From: Pycnococcus provasolii
Lineage: Eukaryota > Chlorophyta > Pseudoscourfieldiophyceae > Pseudoscourfieldiales
Reading direction: 5' to 3'
NCBI GenBank assembly: GCA_049487715.1
Contig: CP150576.1
Location: forward strand, 248,001 to 312,000
DNA length: 64,000 bases
Below are positions 39,455 through 51,700 of this stretch, one piece after another. Each line of letters starts with the position of its first letter. Position 1 is the first letter of the stretch. The notes under the pieces are model-generated. The model made no database searches, was not told the DNA's origin, and saw only the letters and a program-made list of their open reading frames with translations. The position numbers and the translations under genes were made by a program.

Positions 39455-39997
39455 GCTCCGGTGGGGCGTGTCAAGTCAAGGTCAAGGTCAAGGCGTTGCG
39501 CCGCTCGCACGGTCAAAGTCATCGCCGACGAGCTCTTCCATTGTCAATTGACCTGACTACGCTTGACTACGTACGTGCCTTGGGCACGAGGTGTCCTAAA
39601 AAAAGGGCCCGCCAGTAGCCCAGGACAAGGGATCCAGCACAATGGTGTATCCCGATGGCCCTAAAAAGTTCCCCGAGGGGGGGAGGGGGGGGGGGATACC
39701 TGTTCCTCCGTTGAGCTTGAAGAGCGGGCGCGGCGGCGGAGCGCCATCCGCATCGGCATCCGCATCGGCATCGGCGTCGGCATCGGCGCCATCCAAAATC
39801 CACTGTTCCGAACCTGCGAAGGGACCACCTGAAAATTATTATTGGTCATCATCATCATCATCCACCATCATCCCTCCGACTCATTAGGGTGGGTTAGGCT
39901 TACCCATCCACTTCACGTTTGATTCGTTCGTTCGTCGTCGCCATACTGCGTGCGATAAATAAACAACGTCGGTTTTTGCTAAGTCAAAGCATTTGCC
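39455..39997. other. intergenic region upstream of eIF5B
   Basis: Contains G runs (39677-39698), a hexamer repeat (listed) and AT-rich sequence with ATCATC triplets near 39850. Short mirrored ORFs across the hexamer repeat are probably not genes. Confidence 0.4.
39743..39793. repeat. GCATCG hexamer tandem repeat
   Basis: About eight tandem copies of (G)CATC(C/G)GC-type hexamers; reads as alternating Asp-Ala on the minus strand. Confidence 0.8.
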
Positions 39998-40540
39998 ATG
40001 GGAAAGAAAGCCAAGGGCAAGAAGGGGAAGTGGGACGACGACGAGGCGTGGGAGAACGAATTCAAGGAGACGCCAGCGGGTGACGCTGCTGCTGCTGCTG
40101 CTGCCGAGCCGCCAGCTTCTGGATCAAAGAAGAAGGGCAAGAAGGGCAAGAAGGGTGGTGGTGACGACGACTTCGACAGCGAGTTTGGTATCGGAGTTCC
40201 GTCAACGGAGGAAACGACGACGACGACATCGGCAGACGGTGGAGACGCTGACGACGAACCTGCAGAGACCTCCAACGCCACTCAGTCCAAGAAGAACAAG
40301 AAGAACAAGAAGAAAAAGGGCAAGTTTGACGATGACGACGACTGGGGCGAAGAGACGACGGCGAAGAAGGCGGCGTCCAGTCCGTTTGCAGCTCTGGGAG
40401 GAGGTGACGACGACAACGACGACGACGACGAGGCGGAGGAGCAGGAACAGAAGCAGGCTGAAGAAGACCCTGAAGAGGACGACGAGGATACGTCAGCAGC
40501 CACGACGGCACCTCGCAGTGCGTTTGCCATGCTGATGGGA

Positions 40541-40573
<33 letters not shown>

Positions 40574-43500
40574 CAGGAGGAAGATGAGCCTGAACCTGCC
40601 GCACCTCCTATTCTCACCATTGGCAAAATCGTCAAGATTGAAAAACATCCCAAGGCAGACAAGCTGAAGATTGTACACGTGAACGCAGGCAAGGGAACGG
40701 TGGAGGTGGTCACGAATGCGACGAATGTGCGTGCGGGCATGATGACCGTTTATGCACCAGTCGGAAGCACGACGCGGGGATCGGCAACGGAAGTCACGGA
40801 GGCGAAACTACGAGGTGTGCCTTCGTTCGGCATGCTGTGCTCCAACTTTGAGGCGGGATGGGCAAAGACTTGCGACGGTCTCGCGGTGGAAATCCCCGGC
40901 TCCTGGGATCTCGAACCTGGCGACGCGGCACCTGAAAAGCGACCGAAGGGTGACGAAGACGATGAGCAAAACGATGACGATGACGACGTCGAAGCGATGC
41001 TGGAGGCGAAGAAAAAGAAGAAGGAGTCCAAGAAAAAGAAGGAGTCCAAGAAAGCCGACTTTGAGGACCTAGAGGCGGAGGCGGAGGAGGCGGAGGATGT
41101 GATGGCGGCGCTGGGCGAGAAGAAGGAGAAGAAGAAGAAGAAGAAGAGCAGCTCTGCGGTGGACCTCGAGGCGATGATGGCAGAGGCGGACGCAGCAGAG
41201 GATGCGATGGCGGCGCTGGGCGAGAAGAAGGAGAAGAAGAAGAAGAAGAAGAGCTCAGTGGACCTCGAGGCGATGATGGCAGAGACGGACGCCGCGGAGG
41301 CGGGCCAGGAAAGTTCCAAGGCTGAGGAAGACCTGAGCAATGTCAAGCGCAAGAGCTACATGACGAAGCAGAAGACGGAGGATGAGAAGGAGGTGGACGA
41401 CATTCTCGCGATGCTCGACGAACCGAAGCAGCAGGAGGAAAAGCCGCAGGAGACAGCCTCGTCAAAGAAAAAGAAGAAGAAGGGCAAGGCTTCTGGTGGT
41501 GGCGACGGGGGAGGTGGTGACGACCTCGACGATGTTCTTGCATTCCTCGAGGATGACACGAAGAAGGCTGAACCGAGCGCATCCTCGAAAAAGAAGAAGA
41601 AAGGCAAGAAGGGTGGCGAAGATGACGAGCCAGCTGAAGAAGCAGCAGCAGCGGCGACGGAGGAGAAGGCTGAAACAGAGGCCGTCCCGGAAGCCGCCCC
41701 GGAAACCACGGCGGCGGAGGAAACCACAGCGTCGACGCAAGGAAAGGAGAAGGAGGACGATGAGGAGGATCTGAAGGCGATGCTGGCTTCTGGCAAGGAC
41801 AAGGATGGCAATCCACTAACGGACAACCAGAAAAAGAAGCTGAAAAAGAAGCTGAAGGAGAAGGAACGCAAGGATACTGGTGAAGACGAGGCTGGAGATG
41901 GTGGCAAAAAGGGCAAGGGCAAGAAGGCTCCTTCTGCGGCTGTGCTAAAGATGCAGGAGGCACTTGCCGCACGCGAGGCTGCCGAGCAAGCTGCGGAGGA
42001 GGAGCGCAAGGCGGAGGAGGAGCGCATCCGGCTGGAGGAGGATGATGAAGAACGTAAGCGCCTTGAGGCGGAGGAGATCAAGCGGCAGAAGAAGGAGCGC
42101 GAGCGACTGAAGAAAGAGCAGGCACGAAAGGAGGGACGCCTGCTGACGGCGAAGCAAAAGGAGGAGGCAAAGCGCCTTGCAGCGATGCGAGAGCAGATGC
42201 TTCGAAATGCAGGGTTGGAGGAGGGCGAGGAGCCGGAGCAGGAGGCCAAGCCGAAGAAGGTGGTGTACGAAAAGAAGAAGAAGCCGAAGAAGACGGAGGA
42301 AAGCCAGGAGGATGTGCCTGCTCCCGATGCTGCCGAGGAAAAGGTTGTGGAAAAGCAGGAGGAAGAACCTGCCATCGTGGAGGAGGAACCAGAGGAATCG
42401 GAGGAGGAAATGGACGACTGGGATGCTGTGGATGCCGAAGAGCTAGCTGCGAAGCTGCCCACGAAGCGGAAGAAGGGTGGAGAGGACGAGGAGGAGGCTG
42501 TGGAGGAGAAGGCAAAGCGAAAGACGTCTGCCATCACCGACACTGCCAATGCCGCCGAGGATAAAAGCGATGAAGAGGACGACGAAGACGAAGATGAGGA
42601 CGAGGACGAGGACGAGGATGACGAGTCAGATGACGAGTCGGATGCCTACAGCGACTACTCGGACTACTCGTACTCCGACTACTCCGAGACGGAATCGGAA
42701 AAGGCTGAGCGTGAGAAGGAGGAGCGCATCGCAAAGGCTCGAAAATCTCGAGTTGCTCGACACGAGGAGCTCATGAAGATTCGTACGCCGGATGATCTTC
42801 GCTCGCCGATTTGCTGCATTATGGGCCACGTAGATACTGGCAAGACGAAGATCCTGGACAAGATTCGCAGAACGAATGTGCAGGACAAGGAGGCTGGTGG
42901 TATCACGCAGCAGATTGGTGCAACATTCATGCCCGCGGAGGACATCGAGAAGCGCACGGCGTCCGTGGTGTCTGATGCGGTGGAGAGTGGCGAAATCAAG
43001 AGCGCGTCCGACTTTGCCCTCAAGATGCCGGGACTGCTGGTCATCGACACGCCTGGGCACGAGAGCTTCGCCAATCTTCGCACACGAGGCAGCAGCCTCT
43101 GCGACATCGCCATCTTGGTTGTTGATATCATGCACGGCCTGGAACCGCAGACGATCGAGAGCCTGAATATGCTCCGGTCGAAGCGCTGTCCGTTTATCAT
43201 CGCCTTGAACAAAATCGATCGCATGTACCAGTGGGAGACTGAGCCTAATCGGCCGAGCCGTGCTTCGCTCAACGCGCAGGCTAAGCACGTGAGGGATGAG
43301 TATCAGACGCGTCTTGACAAGATCAAGGTGGAGTTTGCCGAGCAGGGCCTGAACGTGGCTGAGTACTGGGCGAATCCTGACATCCGCTCTTACATCAACA
43401 TCGTGCCTACGTCCGCCATCACCGGCGAGGGCGTTCCCGACCTCCTGTATCTGCTCTGCAAGCTGACGCAGACGATGCTCGGCAAGAAGCTGCAGTACAC

Positions 43501-44620
43501 GCCCGCGCTGCAGTGCACGGTTCTCGAGGTAAAGGCAATCGAGGGACTAGGCACGACTGTGGACGTGATTCTAATCAATGGCGTGCTGAAGGAGGGAAGC
43601 CAGGTTGTGCTGTGCGGCCTAAACGGACCGATCGTCACGAACATACGCGCGCTGCTCACGCCGCATCCTATGAAGGAAATGCGCGTGAAAGGCTCGTACC
43701 TGCACCACAAAACGATCAAGGCGGCGATGGGCGTGAAGATCACCGGCGAGAACCTGGAAACGGCGATTGCAGGCACGCCGCTGTTCGTCGTCGATCATCC
43801 AGAGGACAGCGTCGAGGAGCTTGGCGACGCGGTGATGGAGGACATGACGAGCATCCTGTCCAAGGTGGATCGCAGCGGCGAGGGTGTGTGCGTCCAGGCA
43901 AGCACGCTCGGCTCGCTCGAGGCTCTGCTCGACTTCCTAAGCTCCGACGCCGTTCGCATTCCCGTTAGCGGCATCTCGATCGGCCCGGTGTCCAAAAAGG
44001 ATGTGACGCGAGCATCGGTGATGCACGAGCACAAGCGGCCTGAATTTGCCACAATCCTAGCTTTTGATGTGCCCGTGAGTCGTGAGGCGAACATGCTTGC
44101 CGCAGAGATGAACGTGCGCATCTTTACCGCGGACATCATTTACCACCTGTTCGACGCCTTCACAGGGTTCATGGAGGAGGTGAACAAGCAGAAGAAGGAG
44201 GCGTGCGCTCTGGACGCCGTCTTCCCCGTTATATTGAAAATTCTTCCCAACTGCGTGTTCAACAAGCGAGACCCATTCGTCTTTGGCGTTGACATCGTGG
44301 AAGGAACGCTTCGCGTTGGAACGCCGATATGCGTTCCGTCAAAGAATTTCACAGACCTGGGCCGTGTGGCTGGCATCGAGGTGAACCACAAGTCCGTGCA
44401 GACAGCCACGAAGGGTACGAGCGTGGCTGTGAAGATCTGCTCCACCGCGCCTATGGAGGCGACGCGCTTGTACGGACGACACTTCTCGCACGAAGACGAG
44501 CTCATGTCCCGCATCAACAGGAGAACGATCAACGTACTGAAGGAGTGGTATCGCGACGAGATGCGCAAGGAGGATTGGAAGCTGCTCATTCAGTTGAAAA
44601 AGACATTTTCGATTGATTGA
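39998..44620 (+). CDS. EIF5B: translation initiation factor eIF5B with an inserted EMAPII-type tRNA-binding domain
   Basis: 1,540 residues. eIF5B is the GTPase that joins ribosomal subunits at start codons. The GTPase begins at about 935: MGHVDTGKT (G1), GGITQQIGATF (G2), DTPGHESF (G3), ALNKIDR (G4). Domains II-IV follow through YGRHFSHEDELMSRINRRTI to the C-terminal helix RKEDWKLLIQLKKTFSID. The N-terminal about 930 residues are the usual Lys/Glu/Asp-rich region. Unusually, residues about 205-310 form an OB-fold tRNA-binding domain (IGKIVKIEKHPKADKLKIVH, VVTNATNVRAGMMTVYAPVG, KLRGVPSFGMLCS) of the kind seen in Arc1p, EMAPII and TyrRS/MetRS tails. A short internal duplication (AMAALGEKKEKKKKKKSS) follows. 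ATG 39998. Confidence 0.93.
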
Positions 44621-44665
44621 CTGACTTGAATGTGAGTGTGCGTTATCTGCTTATCTCGTGTTATC

Positions 44666-44670
44666 TGTAA
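44666..44670 (+). terminator. TGTAA, likely polyadenylation signal of eIF5B
   Basis: 46 bp after the stop codon. Confidence 0.4.
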
Positions 44671-44754
44671 CAATATCCAACAAAGGTTTCCGAAAGTCTT
44701 TCTTGTTTTCCAAAGGCTAAGGTACATACCAACTAAGGTATGTAGTTTCCCCCT

Positions 44755-44775
44755 GGGTTAGGGTTAGGGTTACCC
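44755..44775 (+). repeat. telomere-like GGGTTA repeats
   Basis: Three GGGTTA units followed by CCCGCGGG, upstream of the AP2 gene. A related copy lies at 45922. Confidence 0.7.
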
Positions 44776-44885
44776 GCGGGCGGGGAGTTCGTCACGTCTT
44801 GTGTCCGCACTCTCCCCCGCCCTGTGAAGCGACCTCTCGCTCCTCTTCATCCGTTCCGACGCCCGTCATCATCGTCGTCATCACC

Positions 44886-45701
44886 ATGGCGCCATCCTCC
44901 GCTCGCATCATCTCGTGGGATACGAACACAAAGTCGCTGAGACTCAGGACTCCACCTCACGAGTCACGCAAGCGCACTGCTGGTGACGACCGAGTCAGTG
45001 ATGGCACGCACCAACCGCCGCCGCAAAAGAAGGCTGCTGTGGTGAAACAATCCGCACAGCCGTCGTCTCATGCCATTATTGCAGCGCCGACTACAGCACC
45101 ATCATCCGGATACCAGGGAGTGTATTGGAACGAAAACGATCGTGTGTTTCGCGCACAAATTCGGCACAACAACAAGCATCTTCACGTCGGGCGGTCCGCT
45201 GATGCCAAAGAGGCAGCGTTCATGCGCGATCGCGCTTGGCGCGACTTGGGCAAGAATCCGTCTAAATTGAACTTCGACGACACGGTCACGATTCCTGACG
45301 AGTACCTCGCCTCAGTCGCAAACGCCAGCAAGAAGGTCGCATCGCATGTGGTGCAACAAACTGCGCAACAACCGTCGTTTGTTGCCATTGCAGCGCCATC
45401 GGCGGAAGAGGCACACGAGACGGCAGCGCCTTCCTCGTCGGGCGATCCGGTCCCCGACGGTCCGGCTCACGGTTCGGCTGTCGGAAGCTCAAAGCTCTCT
45501 CGGCTGATAAAGATGCTCGTGCTCCACTCCGGACTGCCCCCGGACAAGCTCTCGGCGTGCTTGGTGGCAGCCACGGATGCCACCAAGGTGGAGGAGATCT
45601 CCGAGGACGTCGGCAGGCTGATCGACGTGTTCGAGAGAGAGAGGCTAGCAGAGACGAAGGCGGCGCTAGCGAAAGCAACGGCCAGCTTCTTTTTGTTGTA
45701 G
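44886..45701 (+). CDS. single AP2-like domain protein
   Basis: 271 residues. One divergent AP2 domain at about residues 75-140: [40 protein letters not shown], then LNFDD. Such domains bind DNA in plant and algal transcription factors and some mobile-element proteins. The C-terminus adds a helical segment (KLSRLIKMLVLHSGLPPDKL, VGRLIDVFERERLAETKAAL), possibly for dimerisation. ATG 44886 (MAPSSAR) was chosen over upstream non-ATG openings. The AP2 part, 5' flank and 3' flank closely match the next gene, so the two arose by tandem duplication. TGTAA follows the stop at 45757. Confidence 0.7.
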   Translation: MAPSSARIISWDTNTKSLRLRTPPHESRKRTAGDDRVSDGTHQPPPQKKAAVVKQSAQPSSHAIIAAPTTAPSSGYQGVYWNENDRVFRAQIRHNNKHLHVGRSADAKEAAFMRDRAWRDLGKNPSKLNFDDTVTIPDEYLASVANASKKVASHVVQQTAQQPSFVAIAAPSAEEAHETAAPSSSGDPVPDGPAHGSAVGSSKLSRLIKMLVLHSGLPPDKLSACLVAATDATKVEEISEDVGRLIDVFERERLAETKAALAKATASFFLL

Positions 45702-46156
45702 TAAGGTGCGTGAGGAGGCGTGCAGCGCAGACTCTTCTTCTACGCCATGGACTTTTTGTAAGAACAAAGCTGTAACAGTTGCAAGCTTTCCAACAACTTG
45801 GACATCATTCCGTAAAACCTTTACGGTCGTCCATTCACACACACCAGCGCATTCACATGCATGTATCATCCAGTAGTTCCTTAGACTATTTTGAGTATGT
45901 AGATATTTCCCCCTGGCACCTGGGTTAGGGTTATCGTAGGGTTACCCGCGCAAGGGGACTTCGTACTTCGTCATGTGTCACGCGTGTCTTTTGTCAAGAT
46001 TGTTGTTTTGTCTCTGCCACCTGTTTCTGGTGGCCGGCCCCCTTTCAGGTGAAGGGGATGATGTGTCCGCACCTTCCCATTTATTTCGTAGCAGCCGGCC
46101 TCTCCCAAAGTAAGTGTACAGTAAGTGCCTTAAGAGTGCGTACATATATATAAGGT
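45702..46156. other. intergenic copy of duplicated flanks
   Basis: The first 170 bases match the 3' flank of the MYB-AP2 gene (48296-48400). The second half matches the 5' flank of the AP2 gene (telomere-like GGGTTA at 45922-45948). TATATATAAGG lies directly before ATG 46157. Confidence 0.6.
45922..45948 (+). repeat. telomere-like GGGTTA repeats, second copy
   Basis: GGGTTAGGGTTATCGTAGGG then TTACCCGCG. Duplicate of the element at 44755. Confidence 0.6.
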
Positions 46157-48232
46157 ATGCCATCAGCCTTATCGCCGGCGCGGCCGCCTCCGAAGCCGCC
46201 GCCAGGTGCGACAGGCAAGGCGCCACCGCCGCCGCCTGCGGGGAGAACAGGCGCAGGGGCTGGGGCCGGGGCGGCCGCCAAAACCAAAAAAGGAAACGCA
46301 AAACAAGCGGCATCAGCAGCCGCATCGGCTGCAGCCTCGAAGCCACCGGGCGCACCAACAGGACGAACCGGTGGACGAACCGGTCCAGTACCTTTGGTAT
46401 GGACGGAGGCGGAGGACCAACAGCTGCGAAGCCTCGTGGGGGAGTACGGGACGAAGAAGTGGGCCGCCATTGCAGAAACCATGGGAACCAAGGCGTCCAA
46501 GCAGTGCCGCCGACGCTGGCAGAGCTACCTCAACGCGGAGGTCACGAAAGGTGAGTGGAGTGCACACGAGGACGCCCTGCTCATTGAAGGACACAAAAAG
46601 TTTGGCAACCGGTGGACGGAAATCGCCAAAATGGTGCGAGGGAGAACGGACAACGCCGTCAAGAACCGCTACATGGCCATCTGCAAGAAGCGTATGCGAC
46701 CGCCCACTGCTGGCACATTGGACGACATGACCAACAAGATGATGAAGGACGACGTCGTGGAGATGCAAGGTAACGACCGAGTCAGTGACACGCACCACCA
46801 ACCGCCGCCGGAAAAGAGGATGCGCACCAACGCCTCAAACAAAGTCGACGACGTTTCTCCTCTTGCAGCAACGGAGATGCAACCTCGTGCCCGACCTCGC
46901 AAAAGTCCTCTGCCAAGTCGCGTACCGGCTGCCGTTGCTGTGGTGCAACAAACCGCACAACCGTCGTCTCCTGCCATTATCGCAGCGCCGATTGAAAAGT
47001 ACGTGTCATCGTCAGTGAACGTGTCTCACGACGAACACGCGCACTCTTCTCCGTGGCTGCCTTCGACACTTCCTCCTCCTCCTCCTCCGCTGGCAACAAT
47101 GGATGGGGTTCGTCGTAGGATGGGGTTCGTCGTAGGATGGGGTTCGTCGCCTTACAAGGGTGTGTGCCAGCGGCCGACGGGAAAGTGGGGTGCGCAGATC
47201 AAAGACCCTGTCGCGGCTAAGACACTATGGCTAGGCACTTTCGACACGGCTGGCGAGGCTGCGCGTGCGTACGACTGCGCAGCGCGACGCATACGCAAGG
47301 ACAATCCACGCACAAACTTCGACATGCCGCCGGGAGGCGACGAGCCGATACCCGTTAGCGTACTTGTCGCACTCGCGACTGTTAGGCCAGAGCTGCGAGA
47401 CGCGGCGGAAGCGGCAGTGCAGGCTTCCAAAAGTCCTCTGCCAAGTCGCGTACCGGCTGCCGCTGCTGTGTTACTGTGTGCCGCTGCTGTGTGGGCACAG
47501 CCCATTGCAGCGCCGACTGCAGCATCATCATCCAGATACCAGGGAGTGTATTGGGACGAAACCAATCGTGTGTTTCGCGCACAAATTCGTCACAACATGA
47601 AGAACATTAGCGTCGGGAGTTCTGCTGATGCCAAAGAGGCAGCGTTCATGCGCGATCGCGCTTGCCGCGACTTGGGCAAGAATCCGAAATTTTTGAATTT
47701 CGACGACACGGTACCGATTCCTGACGAGTACCTCGCCTCAGTGGCAAAAGCGCGCAAGAAGTTCGAATCGCTTGCCGCTGCTGTGCCGCCGCCGCCGCCG
47801 CCGCTGGAACAAATCGCACAGCCGTCGTCTCCTGCCATTATCGCAGCGCCAATCGCAGCATCGGGAGGCGCATCCGCATATCGCGGAGTGTTTTGGAGCA
47901 AAAACAATGAAGGATTTGAAGCACAAATTAAGTATAAGGGCAAGACTCTTTACGTCGGAGCATCTGCGGATGCCAAAGAGGCAGCGTTCATGCGCGATCG
48001 CGCTTGCCGCGACTTGGGCAAGAATCCGAAATTTTTGAATTTCGACGACACGGTACCGATACCTAACGAGTACCTCGCCTCGGTGGCAAAAGCGCGCAAG
48101 AAGTTCGAATCGCTTGCCGCTGCTGTGCCGCCGCCGCCGCCGCCGCCGCCGCTGGAACAAATCGCACAGCCGTCGTCTCAGGATGCTGTACAGGGTCTAC
48201 AAGCTCTTGCGATGGCAGCGGCATCGGCATAG
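46157..48232 (+). CDS. R2R3-MYB fused to one AP2/ERF and two AP2-like domains
   Basis: 691 residues; probable transcription factor. After an Ala/Pro-rich start, two MYB repeats span about 83-178: [37 protein letters not shown]; then [36 protein letters not shown] canonical AP2/ERF-like domain follows at about 332-388 ([47 protein letters not shown]). Two divergent AP2-like domains lie at about 460-515 and 573-635 ([34 protein letters not shown]), whose second halves are nearly identical in DNA, so they duplicated recently. Each is followed by a Pro run. The two AP2-like domains match the single AP2 gene upstream. ATG 46157. TGTAA at 48300. Confidence 0.85.
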   Translation: MPSALSPARPPPKPPPGATGKAPPPPPAGRTGAGAGAGAAAKTKKGNAKQAASAAASAAASKPPGAPTGRTGGRTGPVPLVWTEAEDQQLRSLVGEYGTKKWAAIAETMGTKASKQCRRRWQSYLNAEVTKGEWSAHEDALLIEGHKKFGNRWTEIAKMVRGRTDNAVKNRYMAICKKRMRPPTAGTLDDMTNKMMKDDVVEMQGNDRVSDTHHQPPPEKRMRTNASNKVDDVSPLAATEMQPRARPRKSPLPSRVPAAVAVVQQTAQPSSPAIIAAPIEKYVSSSVNVSHDEHAHSSPWLPSTLPPPPPPLATMDGVRRRMGFVVGWGSSPYKGVCQRPTGKWGAQIKDPVAAKTLWLGTFDTAGEAARAYDCAARRIRKDNPRTNFDMPPGGDEPIPVSVLVALATVRPELRDAAEAAVQASKSPLPSRVPAAAAVLLCAAAVWAQPIAAPTAASSSRYQGVYWDETNRVFRAQIRHNMKNISVGSSADAKEAAFMRDRACRDLGKNPKFLNFDDTVPIPDEYLASVAKARKKFESLAAAVPPPPPPLEQIAQPSSPAIIAAPIAASGGASAYRGVFWSKNNEGFEAQIKYKGKTLYVGASADAKEAAFMRDRACRDLGKNPKFLNFDDTVPIPNEYLASVAKARKKFESLAAAVPPPPPPPPLEQIAQPSSQDAVQGLQALAMAAASA

Positions 48233-48772
48233 AACGAGGATGGTGGTGCTCCTCTTCAAGCCGCTGAGTACGAGAATGAGTTTCCTCCTGCGGACTTTTT
48301 GTAAGAACAAAGCTGTAACAGTTGCAAGCTTCACAACAACTTGTCATTCCGTACGGTCGTCCATTCACACCACCGCATTCACATTCATCATCCAGTTCAT
48401 TCATTGGTAAAATGCAGGGTACAACACAGTCTTTTATTACAGATTTACAGTTCAGCCGATGTCGCGGTGTCATCAGATGATAAAGGCGACGACGAAGTCA
48501 AGGATAATGTTTTGTTCCACCAATCCGTCCCCTCCGCCACTACAGTACTTCGCGCTGGTATCGTAGTTCGCGATGGTAGTTCGCGCTGGTAGTTCGCGCT
48601 GGTAGTTCGCGCTGGCAGGTTTCTCTGGTTGAGGGAGGTGGCAAGACTTCCTCGGGCGGTCAGGGGACAGTAGGCGCCGTGTTTGCATGAATGCGCGTGT
48701 ACTGCTGTAAAGGTAAAGTTTAAAGTACATTCCATTACCGTACTGAATAATCGATCTTAAATTAGTGTACGC
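48233..48772. other. convergent intergenic region
   Basis: Holds the 3' flank shared with the upstream AP2 gene (TGTAAGAACAAAGCTGTAAC and onward) and a 13-bp repeat (listed). A 96-residue minus-strand frame (48445-48735) lies 38 bp beyond the exostosin stop and is probably its 3' untranslated region. Confidence 0.5.
48563..48614. repeat. 13-bp tandem repeat, four copies
   Basis: GTAGTTCGCGCTG at 48563 (one change), 48576, 48589 and 48602. Confidence 0.9.
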
Positions 48773-51700
48773 CTAAGCGGCGCATTTCGAATTGCGCACG
48801 CGGTAGAATTTATCCGCCATCCGGAACTTGGCCGCCGTATCGAATTTTTCCACCTGCTTCCTCTGAAACAGAACGTCCACCAAACTCTGGTAAGCGTCGG
48901 TCTTCATCGCAGGCAAATCGAGAACCTCCTCGAACAGCGGATACGTCTTATCCCAGATCAATCTAGGCCAAACGCAGTTCAGAGCACTCTTCATCCGGCG
49001 AATGTCATCCTCCGCGTAGTACTCGAGGTAGTGCATGATGTTCTCGATCTTGTAAGGTTCGCCCTGGTGAATCTTGTGCGCCTTTTTCGACCTTCGATTC
49101 GGCGGGGGAACGCCGTTGAAAATCACAATCATCTCCTCCCACGGTATGATCTCCGAGTATGGCAGGTCCACCTGAGGTGCCAGCACCACCGGAATGCTGT
49201 TTTATTTAGTGTGTTAGGTTGTTAGTGAAATATGTGTATCCGCCACGGATGGTTAGAGGTAAACTTACCAGTCATTCAGGATGATCTCCACAAACTCAAT
49301 GTTCCATCCACGACGCACTGTCGTAAGGCAAAACGTAGACTTGCTGTACAGCTCGTGCATGTGCTCCGTGCTCACGCCAGGAACGCCATTATCGTTCACC
49401 GCACCGCTCAGTGTGTGTCCCTCACCCTTCTGATCTTTAATAAGGTACAGCCTCTCGCGTAGTTGCACGCTGTTCCCCGGTTCGTTGTCCTTTTTCAGTT
49501 GCTCCACCAGAGCCTCGTAATCGTCGTACGACTGGTTTGTGAAATATTTCCCAAGCTGCTGCTGCATTCCCAGGCTATAGTCACGCTCCGTCAGCTCAGG
49601 TTCAAGCATCTCCAGCCTGCCGAACGCGTACATCGGCTTGTCCACCACATTGCCTCTCGAGGTTTTCCCGTCACGAAGCCGTTCCAGCATGCCCTTGTAT
49701 CGATCCTGTCGCCAGTCCTTCACGGGTGGCAGGACGATGTCCTTGCCCTTGCGGTGGCAGTCGCCGCCAAACGAGGGCAGGTACGCCGGAACTGCCGTCT
49801 CGGCAGTCTTATCCTGGTTCCCACTAGCACCCGTGCCGTCGCGCATCATACCCCAGTGAGATAGACGAATCGCATCACGTCCAATCGGGCCCGCGAATGC
49901 GCGGCATGCACCGACATTTCCTGCAAATGGGACGACGTGATCAGCGAATGAATTTTTCTTCGCAATCTTCGGGAACTTTTGCTCTATCCACTCCATCACA
50001 CGATTCACGTACTCCCAATCCATTCCGTCGAAGCCGTTGCCGTTGGCCATCTGTAGCAGAGGAACGAAGTAGAAGTCTGCGTCATTCGGGTAGTCAGACC
50101 CAATCGTAAGATGCGTAACGCGTGTATTCACGTCTCGAAGCATTGTCTCCCAGAGGCGCACTTCCATCGCATACGACGTATCAGCAGCCCAAGAAACGCC
50201 GTAGCCTTGCTGGCTGAAAATTTCCGTGCTCAGGTGGGGTGGCAGGTCATAGATGTAAACATTCAGCGCAGCTTCTCCCTTGAGGTTCTCCTTGAATTTG
50301 AGAATTTCCTTCTGCTGCGCCTCGTCAGGGTCCTCCGGAAGAGACTGGAACATTGGCAGTGAACAGTCGGCGCCGTACGCGCCGACCGTGCAGTTGCAAG
50401 TTCCGGAGGCGCACGTGCCATAGGTTGAGCAGTCATTCACGCAGAGAGGATCGTGATGTCCGCAGTCTGGTCCGGTAAAGCCGGGAAAGCATTCACATGC
50501 CGTCGCCTGCGTGTCGAGATCTGCCACGCAGTATCCACGCGATCGGCAGAGATGCGCGCCGCAGGCCTTGGCGTTGCGAAGAGGCTTGATTGGCCCAGCG
50601 ACCTTCGTGCGATCGTGCATCCACATGTCACGTTCGATGTACTCATCGCGCGGCTGGTCCGAGCCCGGCCTCATCCATCGCTTCCAGTGCGTGAATGTCT
50701 CGTTGCCGACCATGTAGTAGAGCGAGCGGTGCGCGTTGTAGTCGCACGTCTCAACATCAGTGGGCGTTTCACAGTCGACGAGATCGTAATCCCACAAGCG
50801 CCTTCCGCTCTTCTCCATTTCCGGCTGCATGTCGTACATGATAGTGTGCATCTGCTCATCGCGCTCGTCCCACTTGCTGCGATCTCCATCATCCCATATC
50901 GGCTTGTAGTACATAGGAAGCTGCACGCCAAACTCGTTCTCAAGCCGCTCGATGTTTGCTGAGAGCGCGGGCGTGAGCATCTGCGTGAGGTTGTCGTACT
51001 GTGCATACCCAGGTCGCCACTCGTAGCGGCGCACGTGGCTCGTGCTCACGCTCGCGCGTGCCCTAGTTTCGACGCCCTCCTTAAAGGTTTCGTCGCGAGC
51101 CTCTGGCATGTACGGCGGCACGAGACATCCTGGCGTTGCATTGAACATTCCGACGCCAGCTTCGTAGCACTGCTTTCTGCACTCGCAGCTCGCCGCCGTG
51201 GACCCGCACGGCACCTTGACCAGCCCGGGAACGGCGATGCACTTTTCGAACGCCTCATCCTTGCAGAACGTCCCTCGAAAGCCTGGCAAGCACTGGCATA
51301 TTCCCGTCTCCTCGTTGCAGTATCCGTACGGCATGCAAGCGCCAAGGTGGCCGCACTTGCTGCTCAGCGGCGAGGCAAGTTCTTTGCCGATTCCAAGCAG
51401 AGGGCTGAGCCGCTTTCGCTGATACCGCTCACGCAATTTCTCCCACACGGTGGTGGAGGAGGAGTCGCCGAACAGCAGGTCACGGTTAACTTGCGGGTCA
51501 TCGGCGTCCACGCGTCCCACCTCGTACTTTTTCTCAGGCGTGTCGTTCGGCGACGCATGCTCCTCACGTTTTGCACGCCCTTTGCCCCCGAGAGCCCTCC
51601 CCCACCACGATCCGATGGCGTTTGTCACTTCTCTGAGCGCGGACTCCTTGGTGGCATGCTCTTTGCTTTCGTCGTTCTGCCTCCTGATTTCGTGGCTAGC

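Noticed and set aside
39596-39887. Overlapping ORFs on both strands across the GCATCG repeat
   Set aside because: Their length comes from the hexamer repeat, which is open in several frames; no conserved domain.
46145-46156. TATATATAAGG as a TATA box of the MYB-AP2 gene
   Set aside because: It ends one base before the chosen ATG, too close for transcription start and leader; the next in-frame ATG lies inside the MYB domain.
48445-48735. 96-residue minus-strand ORF
   Set aside because: Lies 38 bp after the exostosin stop on the same strand and spans a 13-bp tandem repeat; most likely 3' untranslated sequence.
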